DNA from: Agrococcus lahaulensis DSM 17612 | GTDB taxonomy: Bacteria; Actinomycetota; Actinomycetes; Actinomycetales; Microbacteriaceae | Direction of reading: 5' to 3' | NCBI RefSeq assembly: GCF_000425105.1 | Contig: NZ_KE384303.1 | Coordinates: 124,001 to 188,000, forward strand | Length of the DNA stretch: 64,000 bases | The notes under the pieces: model-generated | Seen by the model: the letters and a program-made list of their open reading frames with translations, nothing else | What the model was told of the DNA's origin: nothing | Databases searched by the model: none | Part shown: piece after piece, positions 1-8,362 of the stretch | How positions within the stretch are numbered: position 1 is the stretch's first letter | Layout: the number at the start of each line of letters is the position of its first letter | Made by a program: the position numbers and the translations under genes

Positions 1-908
1 TCGCGGGGCTGCTCTCGTTCGGCCACGCGATGTTCTTCGCCGCCGGCGCCTACGGGCTCGGGATCATCCTGCGGCTGCTCGCGCCGAGCGGCATGCCGCC
101 CGAGGCGGTCTTCCTCGTCGCGATCGTGCTCACGCTCGTCATCGCGCTCGTGCTCGGCAACCTCGTCGGGGCGCTCGCGCTGCGCGTCACCGGCATCTCG
201 TTCGCGATGGTGACGCTCGCCGTCGCGCAGGCGATGAACGTCATGATCCGCCGCAACGTCGGCGGCCTCACGGGCGGCGAGGAGGGCGTGCGGCTGCCCG
301 TCGACGTCGTGCCCGACGTCCTCGTCGGCGTCGTCAACACGCGCAACCTCTACTGGCTCGCGCTCGCGATCCTCGTCATCGTCTACCTCGCGTGCGTGTG
401 GATCGAGCGCTCGCGCCTCGGCCACGTCGTCGCGGCGGCGCGCGAGAACGAGCTGCGCGTGACGGTGCTCGGCCTTCGCCCCTACTTCGTGCGGCTCTTC
501 CTCTTCGCCGGAGCCGCGGTGCTCGCCGCGGTCGCGGGCATCGGCTTCATGCTGCTGCAGTCGAGCGCGACGCCGCGCATCTCGACGAGCGACTTCACCC
601 TCACGCTGCTCGTCATCGTCGTGCTCGGCGGCGTCGGCTACCGCTGGGGCGCGATCGTCGGCGGCATCGTCTACACGCTGCTCGACCAGCGGCTCGCGGC
701 GCTCGCCTCGGCCGAGTGGATCCAGGCGCTGCCCGACGTGCTGCGCATCCCGCTCTCGGAGCCGCTCTTCATCCTCGGCATGCTGTTCGTGCTCGTCGTG
801 ATGTTCGCGCCCGGCGGCATCGTCGGCCTCGCGCACCGCGTGACGCAGCGGCGCGGCAGCAGGCAGGACGTCGCGGAACCCAAGGCGCTGCAGGACATGG
901 AAGCCTAG
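1..908 (+). CDS. Branched-chain amino acid-type ABC transporter permease (LivM family), 5' truncated by window
   Basis: Inner-membrane permease subunit of a HAAT-family ABC importer. The frame is open from base 3, so the gene begins upstream; visible codons start A-G-L-L-S-F-G-H-A, the conserved LivM segment, and the first ATG (30) is internal. About 300 residues remain with several hydrophobic helices, and the AARENELRVTVLGL stretch near base 430 matches the cytoplasmic EAA-like loop contacting the ATPase. The C-terminus is a short charged tail. It lies 4 nt before an acyl-CoA ligase in the same operon, so the cargo is more likely an organic acid or ester feeding that pathway than an amino acid; that is inference. 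Partner LivH, LivF, LivG and binding protein genes are expected upstream. Confidence 0.88.
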   Translation, partial: AGLLSFGHAMFFAAGAYGLGIILRLLAPSGMPPEAVFLVAIVLTLVIALVLGNLVGALALRVTGISFAMVTLAVAQAMNVMIRRNVGGLTGGEEGVRLPVDVVPDVLVGVVNTRNLYWLALAILVIVYLACVWIERSRLGHVVAAARENELRVTVLGLRPYFVRLFLFAGAAVLAAVAGIGFMLLQSSATPRISTSDFTLTLLVIVVLGGVGYRWGAIVGGIVYTLLDQRLAALASAEWIQALPDVLRIPLSEPLFILGMLFVLVVMFAPGGIVGLAHRVTQRRGSRQDVAEPKALQDMEA

Positions 909-912
909 GACG

Positions 913-2424
913 ATGGCACCCGATGCGCTGACGCTCGGCCGCTGGACCACCGACCGCGCCGCGATCGACCCGGCCCGGCCGGCGATCGTCGACCGCGGCG
1001 TCGCGGTCTCGTACGGCGAGCTCGAGGCGCGCGCGACCGCGCTCGCGCACGCGCTCGGCGAGGCCGGCCACGGGCGGGGCGCGCGCATCGCGACCGTGAC
1101 GGGGTCGACCGCCGACCAGGTCGTGCTGCTGTTCGCGTGCGCGAAGGCCGGCGCGATGCTCGTGCCGCTCTCGTGGCGGCTCACGGCGGGCGAGCTCGCC
1201 GAGCAGCTGCGCATCGCCGACCCCTCGCTCCTGCTCGTCGAGGACGACCACCGGCCCGTCGCCGAGGCTGCGCTCGAGTGCCTCGCCGGGCACCGCATCC
1301 CCACGACGGCGCTCGGCGCCGCGGGCATCGAGACGGCGGTGCCGGATGCGTCGACGCACCTCGGGCACGGAGCCCCGGTCGACGACGACGGCCTGCTCAT
1401 GCTCTTCACCTCCGGCACGACGAGCGCACCGAAGGCGGTCGTGCTGAGCCACGCGAACTGCGCGTGGAGCAACCTCTCGCTCTCGCGCGCGACGCCCATG
1501 ACGCCCGACGACGTCGTGCTGCAGGTGCTGCCGCAGCACCACGTCGCGGGCTGGAACATCCAGCCGCTGCTCGCGTGGTGGGTCGGCGCGCGCGTCGTGC
1601 TCGAGCGCACCTTCGACGCCGGCCGCGCGCTCGCGCTCATCGAGCGGCACCGCGTGACCGCAACCATGGGCGTGCCGACGACCTACCGCGCGCTCGTGCA
1701 GCACCCGGACTTCCTCGCGCGCGACCTCTCGAGCCTCACGACCGCGATCGTCGGCGGCGGCATGCTCGACCCGCGCGCGACCGAGCTGCTGCGCCGCCAG
1801 GGCGTGCCCGTGCGGCAGGGCTACGGGCTCACCGAGGCGGCGCCCAACGTGTCGCTCGCGCGCGACGAGAGCGACGACGGCACCGCCGGCCGCCCCTACC
1901 CGCACGTCGACGTCGCGCTGCTCGTCGACGGCCGCGTGCACCACGCCCCGGGGCGCGGCGAGCTGCTCGTGCGCGGGCCCGCCGTCTTCCACGGCTACTT
2001 CCGCGACCCCGAGGCGACCGCCGAGGCGCGCTTCGGATCGTGGCTGCGCACGGGCGACCTCGTCGAGCGCGACGCGGCCGGACGCATCCGGGTCGTCGAC
2101 CGCATGAAGGACATCGTGCGCTCGGGGGCCGAGTCGATCGCGCCCATCGAGGTCGAGCTCGCGCTGCTCGAGCACCCCGCGGTCGCCGAGGCGGCCGTCG
2201 CCGGTGTGCCGAGCGAGCGCTGGGGCGAGGAGGTCGTCGCGTGGCTCGTGCTGGGTGGCGAGGCGACCGAGGCCGAGCTGCGCGCGCACCTCGACGGCCG
2301 CATCGCCGACTTCAAGCACCCGAAGCGCTTCGTCGTCGTCGACGGCATCCCGCGCACGAGCACGGGCAAGCCGCTCCGCCGCGCGCTCACCGCTTCGCTC
2401 GAGCGGCAGGGAGCGGCGTCGTGA
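913..2424 (+). CDS. AMP-forming acyl-CoA synthetase (ANL superfamily)
   Basis: A 503-residue adenylate-forming ligase that would activate a carboxylic acid to its acyl-CoA through an acyl-AMP. Visible motifs: P-loop LFTSGTTSAPKA near residues 163-174, YGLTEAAP near 304, TGDL near 379, and the C-terminal lysine in STGKPLRR near 484 needed for adenylation. Length is typical for this superfamily. The ATG at 913 follows the permease stop by 4 nt. Neighbours (hydroxybutyrate-type dehydrogenase, CoA-transferase) suggest a short-chain or hydroxy acid substrate, but the sequence does not fix specificity. Confidence 0.9.
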   Translation: MAPDALTLGRWTTDRAAIDPARPAIVDRGVAVSYGELEARATALAHALGEAGHGRGARIATVTGSTADQVVLLFACAKAGAMLVPLSWRLTAGELAEQLRIADPSLLLVEDDHRPVAEAALECLAGHRIPTTALGAAGIETAVPDASTHLGHGAPVDDDGLLMLFTSGTTSAPKAVVLSHANCAWSNLSLSRATPMTPDDVVLQVLPQHHVAGWNIQPLLAWWVGARVVLERTFDAGRALALIERHRVTATMGVPTTYRALVQHPDFLARDLSSLTTAIVGGGMLDPRATELLRRQGVPVRQGYGLTEAAPNVSLARDESDDGTAGRPYPHVDVALLVDGRVHHAPGRGELLVRGPAVFHGYFRDPEATAEARFGSWLRTGDLVERDAAGRIRVVDRMKDIVRSGAESIAPIEVELALLEHPAVAEAAVAGVPSERWGEEVVAWLVLGGEATEAELRAHLDGRIADFKHPKRFVVVDGIPRTSTGKPLRRALTASLERQGAAS

Positions 2425-3086
2425 ACCAGCCGAGGACGAAGCGCGGCGAGCAGACGAAGGCGAAGCTGCTCGCGGCGGCCGAGGGCGTCTTCGCCGAGCA
2501 GGGCTACCAGGCCGCGTCGATCGCCCGCATCACCGAGCGCGCGAGCGTCGCCCAGGGCACGTTCTACCTGTACTTCGAGTCGAAGCTCGACCTCTTCGAG
2601 CAGCTCGTCGACGACCTGAACCGGCGCGTGCGCAAGGCGATGAGCGACGGCGCCGCGCGCGGCTCGAACCGCGCCGAGGCCGAGCGCGAGGGCTTCCGCG
2701 AGTTCTTCGCGTTCACCGCCGAGCACCCCGCGCTCTACCGCGTCGTGCGGGAGGCAGAGTTCGTCTCGCCCGGCGTGATGCGCGCGCACTACGAGCGCAT
2801 CGTCGAGGGCTACCGCGAGGGCCTCGAGCGCGCCCGCGCCGCCGGCGAGATCGGCGACGTCGACCCCGAGGTCGCCGCGTGGGCGCTCATGGGCGTCGGC
2901 GAGATGATCGGGATGCGCTACGTGCTGTGGCCGACGGGCGACGACGGCGCGTACGGCACCGGCGCGACGCCCGTGCCCGACGATGTGTTCGACGAGATGG
3001 TGGCCTTCGTGCAGCGCGCGCTCGGCACCGCCCCGTCGAGGATGACCGCTGCCGCCACCGCGGCTCGAACCCAGGAGGACTCATGA
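2421..3086 (+). CDS. TetR/AcrR family transcriptional regulator
   Basis: A 221-residue TetR-type repressor. The N-terminal helix-turn-helix spans roughly residues 8-58 (AEGVFAEQGYQAASIARI, then GTFYLYFESKLDLF), followed by a variable ligand-binding helical domain. The GTG start at 2421 overlaps the ligase stop as GTGA; no better start is upstream in frame. Being inside the operon it is probably an autoregulator of the cluster responding to an acyl-CoA or its substrate; effector and operator are unknown. Confidence 0.88.
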   Translation: MNQPRTKRGEQTKAKLLAAAEGVFAEQGYQAASIARITERASVAQGTFYLYFESKLDLFEQLVDDLNRRVRKAMSDGAARGSNRAEAEREGFREFFAFTAEHPALYRVVREAEFVSPGVMRAHYERIVEGYREGLERARAAGEIGDVDPEVAAWALMGVGEMIGMRYVLWPTGDDGAYGTGATPVPDDVFDEMVAFVQRALGTAPSRMTAAATAARTQEDS

Positions 3087-3829
3087 GCACGCTCTCCGGC
3101 CGCAGGGCCGTCATCACGGGCGGCGCCGCGGGCATCGGCGCCGCGATCGCCCGCTCGTTCGCCGCGGAGGGCGCGCACGTGGTCATCGCCGACCGCGACG
3201 CGGCCGCCGCCTCGGCGCTCGCGACCGAGCTCGGCGGCGAGTCGTGGGAGGTCGACCTCCTCGACGTCGGCTCGCTCGAGTCGCTCTCGCTCGAGGCCGA
3301 CATCCTCGTGAACAACGCCGGCATCCAGCGCGTCGCGCCCATCCACGAGTACGAGCCGGAGATGTGGCGACGCATCCACGCGCTCATGCTCGAGGCGCCC
3401 TTCCTGCTCATCCGCGCGGTGCTCCCGGGCATGTACGAGCGCGGCTTCGGCCGCATCCTCAACCTCTCGAGCGTGCATGGCCTGCGCGCATCCGCATTCA
3501 AGTCGGCCTACGTCGCCGCGAAGCACGGGCTCGAGGGGCTCTCGAAGGTCACGGCGCTCGAGGGCGCCCCGCACGGGGTCACCTCGAACTGCATCAACCC
3601 CGGCTACGTGCGCACCGCGCTCGTCGAGGCGCAGATCGCCGACCAGGCGAAGACGCACGGGATCCCCGAGTCCGACGTGCTCGAGAAGGTCATGCTCACC
3701 GAGGCCGCCGTCAAGCGGCTCGTCGAGCCCGAGGAGGTCGCGTCGCTCGCGACCTGGCTCGCCGGCCCGCACGCGGGCATGGTCACGGGCACCTCGTACG
3801 TCATGGACGGCGGCTGGAGCGCCCGGTGA
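3083..3829 (+). CDS. Short-chain dehydrogenase, 3-hydroxybutyrate dehydrogenase type
   Basis: A 248-residue classical SDR with the cofactor loop TGGAAGIG near residues 11-18, NNAG near 76-79, active-site Ser in LSSVHG near 129 and YVAAK near 143-147. The segment around VRTALVEAQI and AVKRLVEPEEVA resembles bacterial D-3-hydroxybutyrate dehydrogenases, which oxidise 3-hydroxybutyrate to acetoacetate with NAD. The ATG overlaps the tetR stop (ATGA) and is preceded by AGGAGG. The CoA-transferase subunits two genes downstream supply the next step, acetoacetate activation, which strengthens the call. Another hydroxy acid substrate remains possible. Confidence 0.82.
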   Translation: MSTLSGRRAVITGGAAGIGAAIARSFAAEGAHVVIADRDAAAASALATELGGESWEVDLLDVGSLESLSLEADILVNNAGIQRVAPIHEYEPEMWRRIHALMLEAPFLLIRAVLPGMYERGFGRILNLSSVHGLRASAFKSAYVAAKHGLEGLSKVTALEGAPHGVTSNCINPGYVRTALVEAQIADQAKTHGIPESDVLEKVMLTEAAVKRLVEPEEVASLATWLAGPHAGMVTGTSYVMDGGWSAR

Positions 3830-4770
3830 CGACTGCGACCGATGCCCCCACCTCGGCGGAGCGGCCGCTGCGCGTCGCCGTCGACGGCGGCGAGCTCGCC
3901 GCGACCGTGTGGCGGGCGGATGCGCCGGGCACGCCCGTCGTCGCCATCCACGGGATCACGGCCAATCACCGCTCGTTCTCGCCGCTCGCCGAGCGCCTGG
4001 GCGCCCCCGTGCTCGCGGTCGACCTGCGCGGCCGCGGCGGCTCGCGCGCGCTGCCTGCGCCCTTCGGCATGGTGCAGCACGCCGACGACGTCGCCGCGGC
4101 GATGCGCGCGGCGGGCTTCGGGCGAGCGGTGGTCGTCGGCCACTCGATGGGCGCCTACGTCGCGACGCGGCTCGCGAGCGCGCACCCCGAGCTCGTGGAG
4201 TCGCTCGTGCTCGTCGACGGCGGGCTGCCGTTGCGCCCCGCGCCCGAGGGATCGGACCTGAGCCCCGAGGACGTGCTCGGGCCGGCGATCGAGCGGCTGC
4301 GGATGACGTTCCCCGACACCGCCGCCTACCGCGACTTCTGGCGCCAGCACCCGGCCTTCGGTCCCTACTGGAGCTCCGCGATCGAGGAGTACGTCGACTA
4401 CGACCTCGTGCCCGACGAGCGGGAGGAGTCGGAGGGCTTCGCGCTGCGCCCCTCGGCGAACCCCGACGCGGTCGTCGCGAACCTCGTCGAGCTCGACGGC
4501 CGCGGCGGCTACACCGAGGCGCTCGAGGCGCTCGACGTGCCGATCGCGCTGCTGCGCAGCCCGCGCGGCCTGTTCGACGAGTCGCCGGGCCTCTACGATG
4601 ACGAGTGGCTCGCGACATGGCGGTCGCGGCTGCCCGGCCTCGAGGTCGACGACGTCGAGGACACCAACCACTACACGATCCTGATGGGCTCGGGCGTCGA
4701 CGCGGTCGCGGCCGTCGTCGCGCGCCTGCAGGCAGCGGGGCAGGGATCCCGCACGGAAGGGGCACGCTGA
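3826..4770 (+). CDS. Alpha/beta fold hydrolase
   Basis: A 314-residue serine hydrolase. Oxyanion-hole HGI near residue 42, nucleophile elbow GHSMG with Ser near 107, and probable catalytic His in DTNHYTIL near 282. The GTG start overlaps the dehydrogenase stop as GTGA. Its position between a hydroxybutyrate-type dehydrogenase and a CoA-transferase suggests it releases a hydroxy acid from an ester or lactone; substrate is not deducible from sequence. It is not closely similar to the second hydrolase of the operon (6194-7261), which has a longer cap region. Confidence 0.85.
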   Translation: MTTATDAPTSAERPLRVAVDGGELAATVWRADAPGTPVVAIHGITANHRSFSPLAERLGAPVLAVDLRGRGGSRALPAPFGMVQHADDVAAAMRAAGFGRAVVVGHSMGAYVATRLASAHPELVESLVLVDGGLPLRPAPEGSDLSPEDVLGPAIERLRMTFPDTAAYRDFWRQHPAFGPYWSSAIEEYVDYDLVPDEREESEGFALRPSANPDAVVANLVELDGRGGYTEALEALDVPIALLRSPRGLFDESPGLYDDEWLATWRSRLPGLEVDDVEDTNHYTILMGSGVDAVAAVVARLQAAGQGSRTEGAR

Positions 4771-5540
4771 TGGCGATCGACAAGACCTACGGCTCGGCGG
4801 CGGAGGCCGTCGCCGACATCCAGGACGGGGCGACCCTCGCGGTCGGCGGCTTCGGCCTCTCCGGCAACCCGATGGCGCTCATCCGCGCGATCGAGGAGCG
4901 GGGCGTCAAGCACCTCAAGGTGGTCTCGAACAACTGCGGCGTCGACGACTGGGGCCTCGGGCTGCTGCTCCGCAACGGCCAGATCGACAAGATGACCTCC
5001 TCCTACGTCGGCGAGAACAAGGAGTTCGAGCGCCGCTACCTCACGGGCGAGCTCGAGCTCGAGCTCACCCCGCAGGGCACGCTCGCCGAGAAGCTCCGCG
5101 CGGGCGGCTCCGGCATCGCGGCGTTCTACACCCGCACGGGCGTCGGCACGCAGGTGCAGGAGGGCGGACTTCCGCAGCTGTACAACCCCGACGGCACGGT
5201 CGCCAAGGCATCCGCCCCCAAGCCGACCGCGACGTTCGACGTCAATGGCGAGCCCAAGGAGTTCGTGCTCGAGGAGGCCATCACGACCGACTTCTCGCTC
5301 GTGCACGCGCTCCGCGGCGACCGGCACGGCAACCTCGTCTTCAACAAGGCTGCCCGACAGTTCTCGCCGCCCGCGGCGATGGCGGGGCGCGTCTGCATCG
5401 CGCAGGTCGAGGAGCTCGTCGAGCCGGGCGAGATCGACCCGGATGCGGTGCACCTCCCGGGGGTGTTCGTGCACCGGATCGTCGAGGTCGGCACCGACAT
5501 CGAGAAGCGCATCGAGCGCCGCACGGTCCGAGAAGACTGA
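4770..5540 (+). CDS. scoA: 3-oxoacid CoA-transferase, subunit A
   Basis: A 256-residue alpha subunit of a succinyl-CoA:3-oxoacid CoA-transferase-type enzyme, moving CoA from succinyl-CoA to acetoacetate. The type I CoA-transferase subunit A signature is present at the N-terminus, ending in GGFGLSGNP near residues 28-36. The ATG shares one base with the preceding TGA. It is followed 27 nt later by subunit B; the pair together forms the active enzyme. Slightly longer than many bacterial A subunits because of an insertion near residues 130-155. Confidence 0.92.
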   Translation: MAIDKTYGSAAEAVADIQDGATLAVGGFGLSGNPMALIRAIEERGVKHLKVVSNNCGVDDWGLGLLLRNGQIDKMTSSYVGENKEFERRYLTGELELELTPQGTLAEKLRAGGSGIAAFYTRTGVGTQVQEGGLPQLYNPDGTVAKASAPKPTATFDVNGEPKEFVLEEAITTDFSLVHALRGDRHGNLVFNKAARQFSPPAAMAGRVCIAQVEELVEPGEIDPDAVHLPGVFVHRIVEVGTDIEKRIERRTVRED

Positions 5541-5567
5541 CGCGCGAGAGGACTGAGGAGACCAGCC

Positions 5568-6197
5568 ATGGCACTGACCCGCAACGAGATGGCCGCGCGC
5601 GCAGCGAAGGAGCTCGAGGACGGCATGTACGTCAACCTCGGCATCGGGCTGCCGACGCTCGTGCCGAACTACGTGCCCGACGACGTGACCGTCGTGCTGC
5701 AGAGCGAGAACGGCATCCTGGGCGTCGGCCCGTACCCGACCGAGGATGAGGTCGACCCCGACCTCATCAACGCCGGCAAGGAGACGGTGACGACGCTGCC
5801 GGGCACGTCGTTCTTCGACTCGGCGACGTCGTTCGCGATGATCCGCGGCGGCAAGATCGACGCCGCGATCCTCGGCGCGATGCAGGTGTCGGCCTCGGGC
5901 GACATCGCCAACTGGATGATCCCCGGCAAGATGGTCAAGGGCCCCGGCGGCGCGATGGACCTCGTGCACGGCGCCGCGAAGGTCATCGTGCTCATGGAGC
6001 ACACCGCGAAGGACGGCTCCGCGAAGATCCTGAACGCGTGCTCGCTGCCGCTCACGGGCAAGGGCGTCGTCGACCGCATCATCACCGACCTCGCCGTGCT
6101 CGACGTCACGCCCGAGGGGCTGCGGCTCGTCGAGCTCGCCCCCGGCGTGACGATCGAGGAGCTGCGCGAGAAGACCGAGCCGGAGATCCTCGAGTGA
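5568..6197 (+). CDS. scoB: 3-oxoacid CoA-transferase, subunit B
   Basis: A 209-residue beta subunit carrying the catalytic glutamate in the family signature LQSENG (Glu near residue 47), which forms the enzyme-CoA thioester. A clear Shine-Dalgarno (GAGGAG) sits just before the ATG; this is the only well-spaced ribosome site inside the cluster, the other junctions being overlaps. Works with the subunit at 4770-5540 to make acetoacetyl-CoA for thiolysis to acetyl-CoA. No thiolase gene is in the window. Confidence 0.93.
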   Translation: MALTRNEMAARAAKELEDGMYVNLGIGLPTLVPNYVPDDVTVVLQSENGILGVGPYPTEDEVDPDLINAGKETVTTLPGTSFFDSATSFAMIRGGKIDAAILGAMQVSASGDIANWMIPGKMVKGPGGAMDLVHGAAKVIVLMEHTAKDGSAKILNACSLPLTGKGVVDRIITDLAVLDVTPEGLRLVELAPGVTIEELREKTEPEILE

Positions 6198-7261
6198 CGA
6201 CGATCCTCGCGGGGATCGAGCAGTCGAGCGTCCGCACGGAGCGGCTCACCGCATCCGTGCTCCGCCGCGACGTCGCGGGCGCCGACGGGCAGCGCCCGAT
6301 CGTGCTCATCCACGGCAATGTGTCGTCATCGCTCTTCTTCCAACCGCTCATGCTCGCGCTGCCGCGGCCGTCGATCGCGATCGACCTGCGCGGCTACGGC
6401 GACAGCGAGACGCTGCCGGTCGACGCGACGCGGGGCCTTCGCGACTTCGCCGACGACGTCGCCTCGGTCCTGGATGCGCTCGGCCTCGCCGACGCGCACC
6501 TGCTCGGCTGGTCCATGGGCGGCGGCATCGTCATGCAGCTCATGCTCGACCGCCCCGACCTCATCCGCTCGGTGACGCTCATGGCGCCCGTGCCGCCGCA
6601 CGGCTTCGGCACGCGGCTCGACGGGTCGCTCTGCACGCCGGACGCGGCGGGCACGGGCGGCGGGGGAGCGAACCCCGACTTCATCGCGCGGCTCGCGGCG
6701 GGCGACGCGAGCGACGAGGCGCCGACGAGCCCGCGGAGCGTCTTCCGCTCGAGCTACGTCGCGCCGGGCTTCAGCGACGAGCACGAGGACCTCTGGGTCG
6801 AGTCGATGCTCTCGACCAAGACGGGGCCCGACAACCAGCCGGGCGACGGGGCGCCGTCGGAGTCGTGGCCGGGCTTCGCGCCCGGCACGCGCGGCATCCT
6901 CAACACGATGTCGGCCGCGCACCTCGACCTCACCGGGATCGTGCGTCTCGAGCGGAAGCCCGCGATCCTCTGGGTGCGGGGCGCGCACGACGCGATCGTC
7001 TCGGACGAGTCGTTCTTCGACTTCAACACGCTCGGCAAGCACGGCGTCGTGCCCGGCTGGCCCGGCGAGGAGGCGGCACCGCCGCAGCCGATGGTGTCGC
7101 AGACGCGGCGGGTGCTCGACGAGTACGCCGCCGCGGGCGGCGCCTACGAGGAGGTCGTGTTCGAGACTGCGGGCCACTCGCCCCACATCGAGGAGCCGGA
7201 GCGCTTCCGCGAGGCCTTCTTGCGCCACATCGAGGCGAACGACGGCCCCTCCGCCGGCTGA
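6194..7261 (+). CDS. Alpha/beta fold hydrolase, last gene of the catabolic operon
   Basis: A 355-residue hydrolase with HGN near residue 38, nucleophile motif GWSMGGG (Ser near 108) and a late His in [13 protein letters not shown] near 327. A long insertion (about residues 140-260, rich in G, D and S) forms a cap not seen in the first hydrolase. The GTG start overlaps the scoB stop as GTGA, so it is translated with the CoA-transferase. Likely processes an ester, lactone or oligomer feeding the pathway; function is inferred from context only. A strong terminator follows at 7334. Confidence 0.82.
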   Translation: MTTILAGIEQSSVRTERLTASVLRRDVAGADGQRPIVLIHGNVSSSLFFQPLMLALPRPSIAIDLRGYGDSETLPVDATRGLRDFADDVASVLDALGLADAHLLGWSMGGGIVMQLMLDRPDLIRSVTLMAPVPPHGFGTRLDGSLCTPDAAGTGGGGANPDFIARLAAGDASDEAPTSPRSVFRSSYVAPGFSDEHEDLWVESMLSTKTGPDNQPGDGAPSESWPGFAPGTRGILNTMSAAHLDLTGIVRLERKPAILWVRGAHDAIVSDESFFDFNTLGKHGVVPGWPGEEAAPPQPMVSQTRRVLDEYAAAGGAYEEVVFETAGHSPHIEEPERFREAFLRHIEANDGPSAG

Positions 7262-7278
7262 GTCGCCTCCCGCCGGCT

Positions 7279-7318
7279 GAGCCGCTGCGCGCCGCAGGCG
7301 CACAGCGTGTCGAAGCCC
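7279..7318. repeat. Intergenic repeat, GCGCCGCAGGCGCA type
   Basis: Between the catabolic operon and the opu terminator. Contains GCGCCGCAGGCGCACAGC followed by GTGTCGAAG, nearly the same as the segment at 16671-16699 upstream of coaD. It has a short internal palindrome around GCGCCGCAGGCGC. Not coding in any supported frame. Confidence 0.55.
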
Positions 7319-7333
7319 GCCGCGCACGACGAA

Positions 7334-7364
7334 GGCCCCGCATCCGTCACCCGGATGCGGGGCC
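7334..7364. terminator. Bidirectional rho-independent-type hairpin
   Basis: Perfect 13-bp stem GGCCCCGCATCCG / CGGATGCGGGGCC with a 5-nt loop, placed between the + strand hydrolase (ends 7261) and the - strand opuAC gene (ends 7381). Symmetric placement between convergent genes fits a terminator used in both directions. There is no long T tract, as is usual in high-GC actinobacteria. Confidence 0.8.
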
Positions 7365-7380
7365 TCGATCGCTCGCTCGA

Positions 7381-8298
7381 CTACTCGGTCGCGGTGAGCG
7401 AGTCGACGTACTCCTGGTTCTCCGAGATCCAGGTCGCCACGACGTCGGGGTAGTCGCTCTGCGACGCGTCGCTGTTGAACATCGCGTTCTCGAGCGAGAA
7501 GAGCAGCTCCGAGTCCATCTCGAAGGCCTGCAGCCACGCGGTCAGCTGCGGGAAGTCCTCCTCGAAGCCCGTGCGGGCGATCGAGTGGATGCCCTCGGCG
7601 TCGCCGAGCGTGCCCTTGGGGTCCTCGAGGTCGCGGATGGGGAACTCGTCGTAGGCCCAGTGGGGGCGCCACAGCGTCACGACGATGTTCTCGCCGGCGT
7701 CGATCGCGCCGCTCAGCTCGGCGAGCATGGCGGGCGTCGACGACGTCACGAACTCCATGCCCTCGAGGCCGTAGGTCGGGATGACGCTGTCCTGCGTCGC
7801 GCCCGTGAGGCCCGCGCCCGGCTCGATGCCGACGATGCGGTTGCCGAACGCGTCCGCGTTGTCGGCGAGCTCCTCGATCGACGTGATGGGCGCATCCTCG
7901 TTGACCGCGAGGGTCAGCACGGCGTCCTCGTTCCACGCGCCGAGGTCGACGAGGTCGTCGCCGAACTCGGTCATGTAGTCGGCGTGCGTCATCGGCAGCC
8001 AGCCGTCGAGCGTGACGTCGTAGTCGCCGCCCGCGACGCCCGCGAAGACGGGGCCAGCGTCGGCGTACTCGAGCTCGACGTCGTAGCCCTGCTCCTCGAG
8101 GATCGCCTCCCACAGGTAGGAGACGGCCTCGCCCTCGGGCCAGCCGTTGAAGACGCCGATGGTCAGGTCGGTCTGGTCGCTCGTCGACGCGGCGTCGCCC
8201 TCGGGCGCCTCCGCCTCGGAGCCGCTCGATGAGCAGCCGGCCAGGGCCAGCGCTCCGACGGCAGCGACGGCCGTCGCGCGGATGAATCGCTTGTGCAT
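7381..8298 (-). CDS. Glycine betaine/choline-type ABC transporter substrate-binding lipoprotein (OpuAC/ProX)
   Basis: A 305-residue exported solute-binding protein. It starts with a lipoprotein signal peptide with lipobox LALAGC (Cys22), then a Ser/Gly/Glu linker, then the OpuAC fold starting near LTIGVFNGWPEGEAV. The tryptophan and tyrosine residues spread through the protein (WLPMTHADY, WRPHWAYDEFP) fit quaternary-amine binding by an aromatic cage. It is the last gene of proV-proW-opuAC and is separated from proW by a hairpin (8334-8357). Substrate betaine, choline or a related compatible solute is inferred from the family. Confidence 0.9.
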   Translation of the reverse strand: MHKRFIRATAVAAVGALALAGCSSSGSEAEAPEGDAASTSDQTDLTIGVFNGWPEGEAVSYLWEAILEEQGYDVELEYADAGPVFAGVAGGDYDVTLDGWLPMTHADYMTEFGDDLVDLGAWNEDAVLTLAVNEDAPITSIEELADNADAFGNRIVGIEPGAGLTGATQDSVIPTYGLEGMEFVTSSTPAMLAELSGAIDAGENIVVTLWRPHWAYDEFPIRDLEDPKGTLGDAEGIHSIARTGFEEDFPQLTAWLQAFEMDSELLFSLENAMFNSDASQSDYPDVVATWISENQEYVDSLTATE

Positions 8299-8333
8299 GC
8301 TGTGTCCTCTCTCGTTCCGTATCTTCCGTCCGT

Positions 8334-8357
8334 CGGCGGCCGCCGGAGCGGCCGCCG
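8334..8357. promoter_or_regulatory. Intra-operon hairpin between proW and opuAC
   Basis: Perfect 10-bp stem CGGCGGCCGC / GCGGCCGCCG with a CGGA loop, lying between the proW stop (8363) and the opuAC start (8298) on the - strand. Such stems upstream of binding-protein genes commonly protect or process the mRNA so the binding protein is made in excess of the membrane subunits; that role is inferred here. Confidence 0.5.
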
Positions 8358-8362
8358 AAGTC

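Noticed and set aside
769-2319. A 516-residue - strand frame over the permease tail and acyl-CoA ligase
   Set aside because: Antisense shadow of well-supported + strand genes; no motif or ribosome site.
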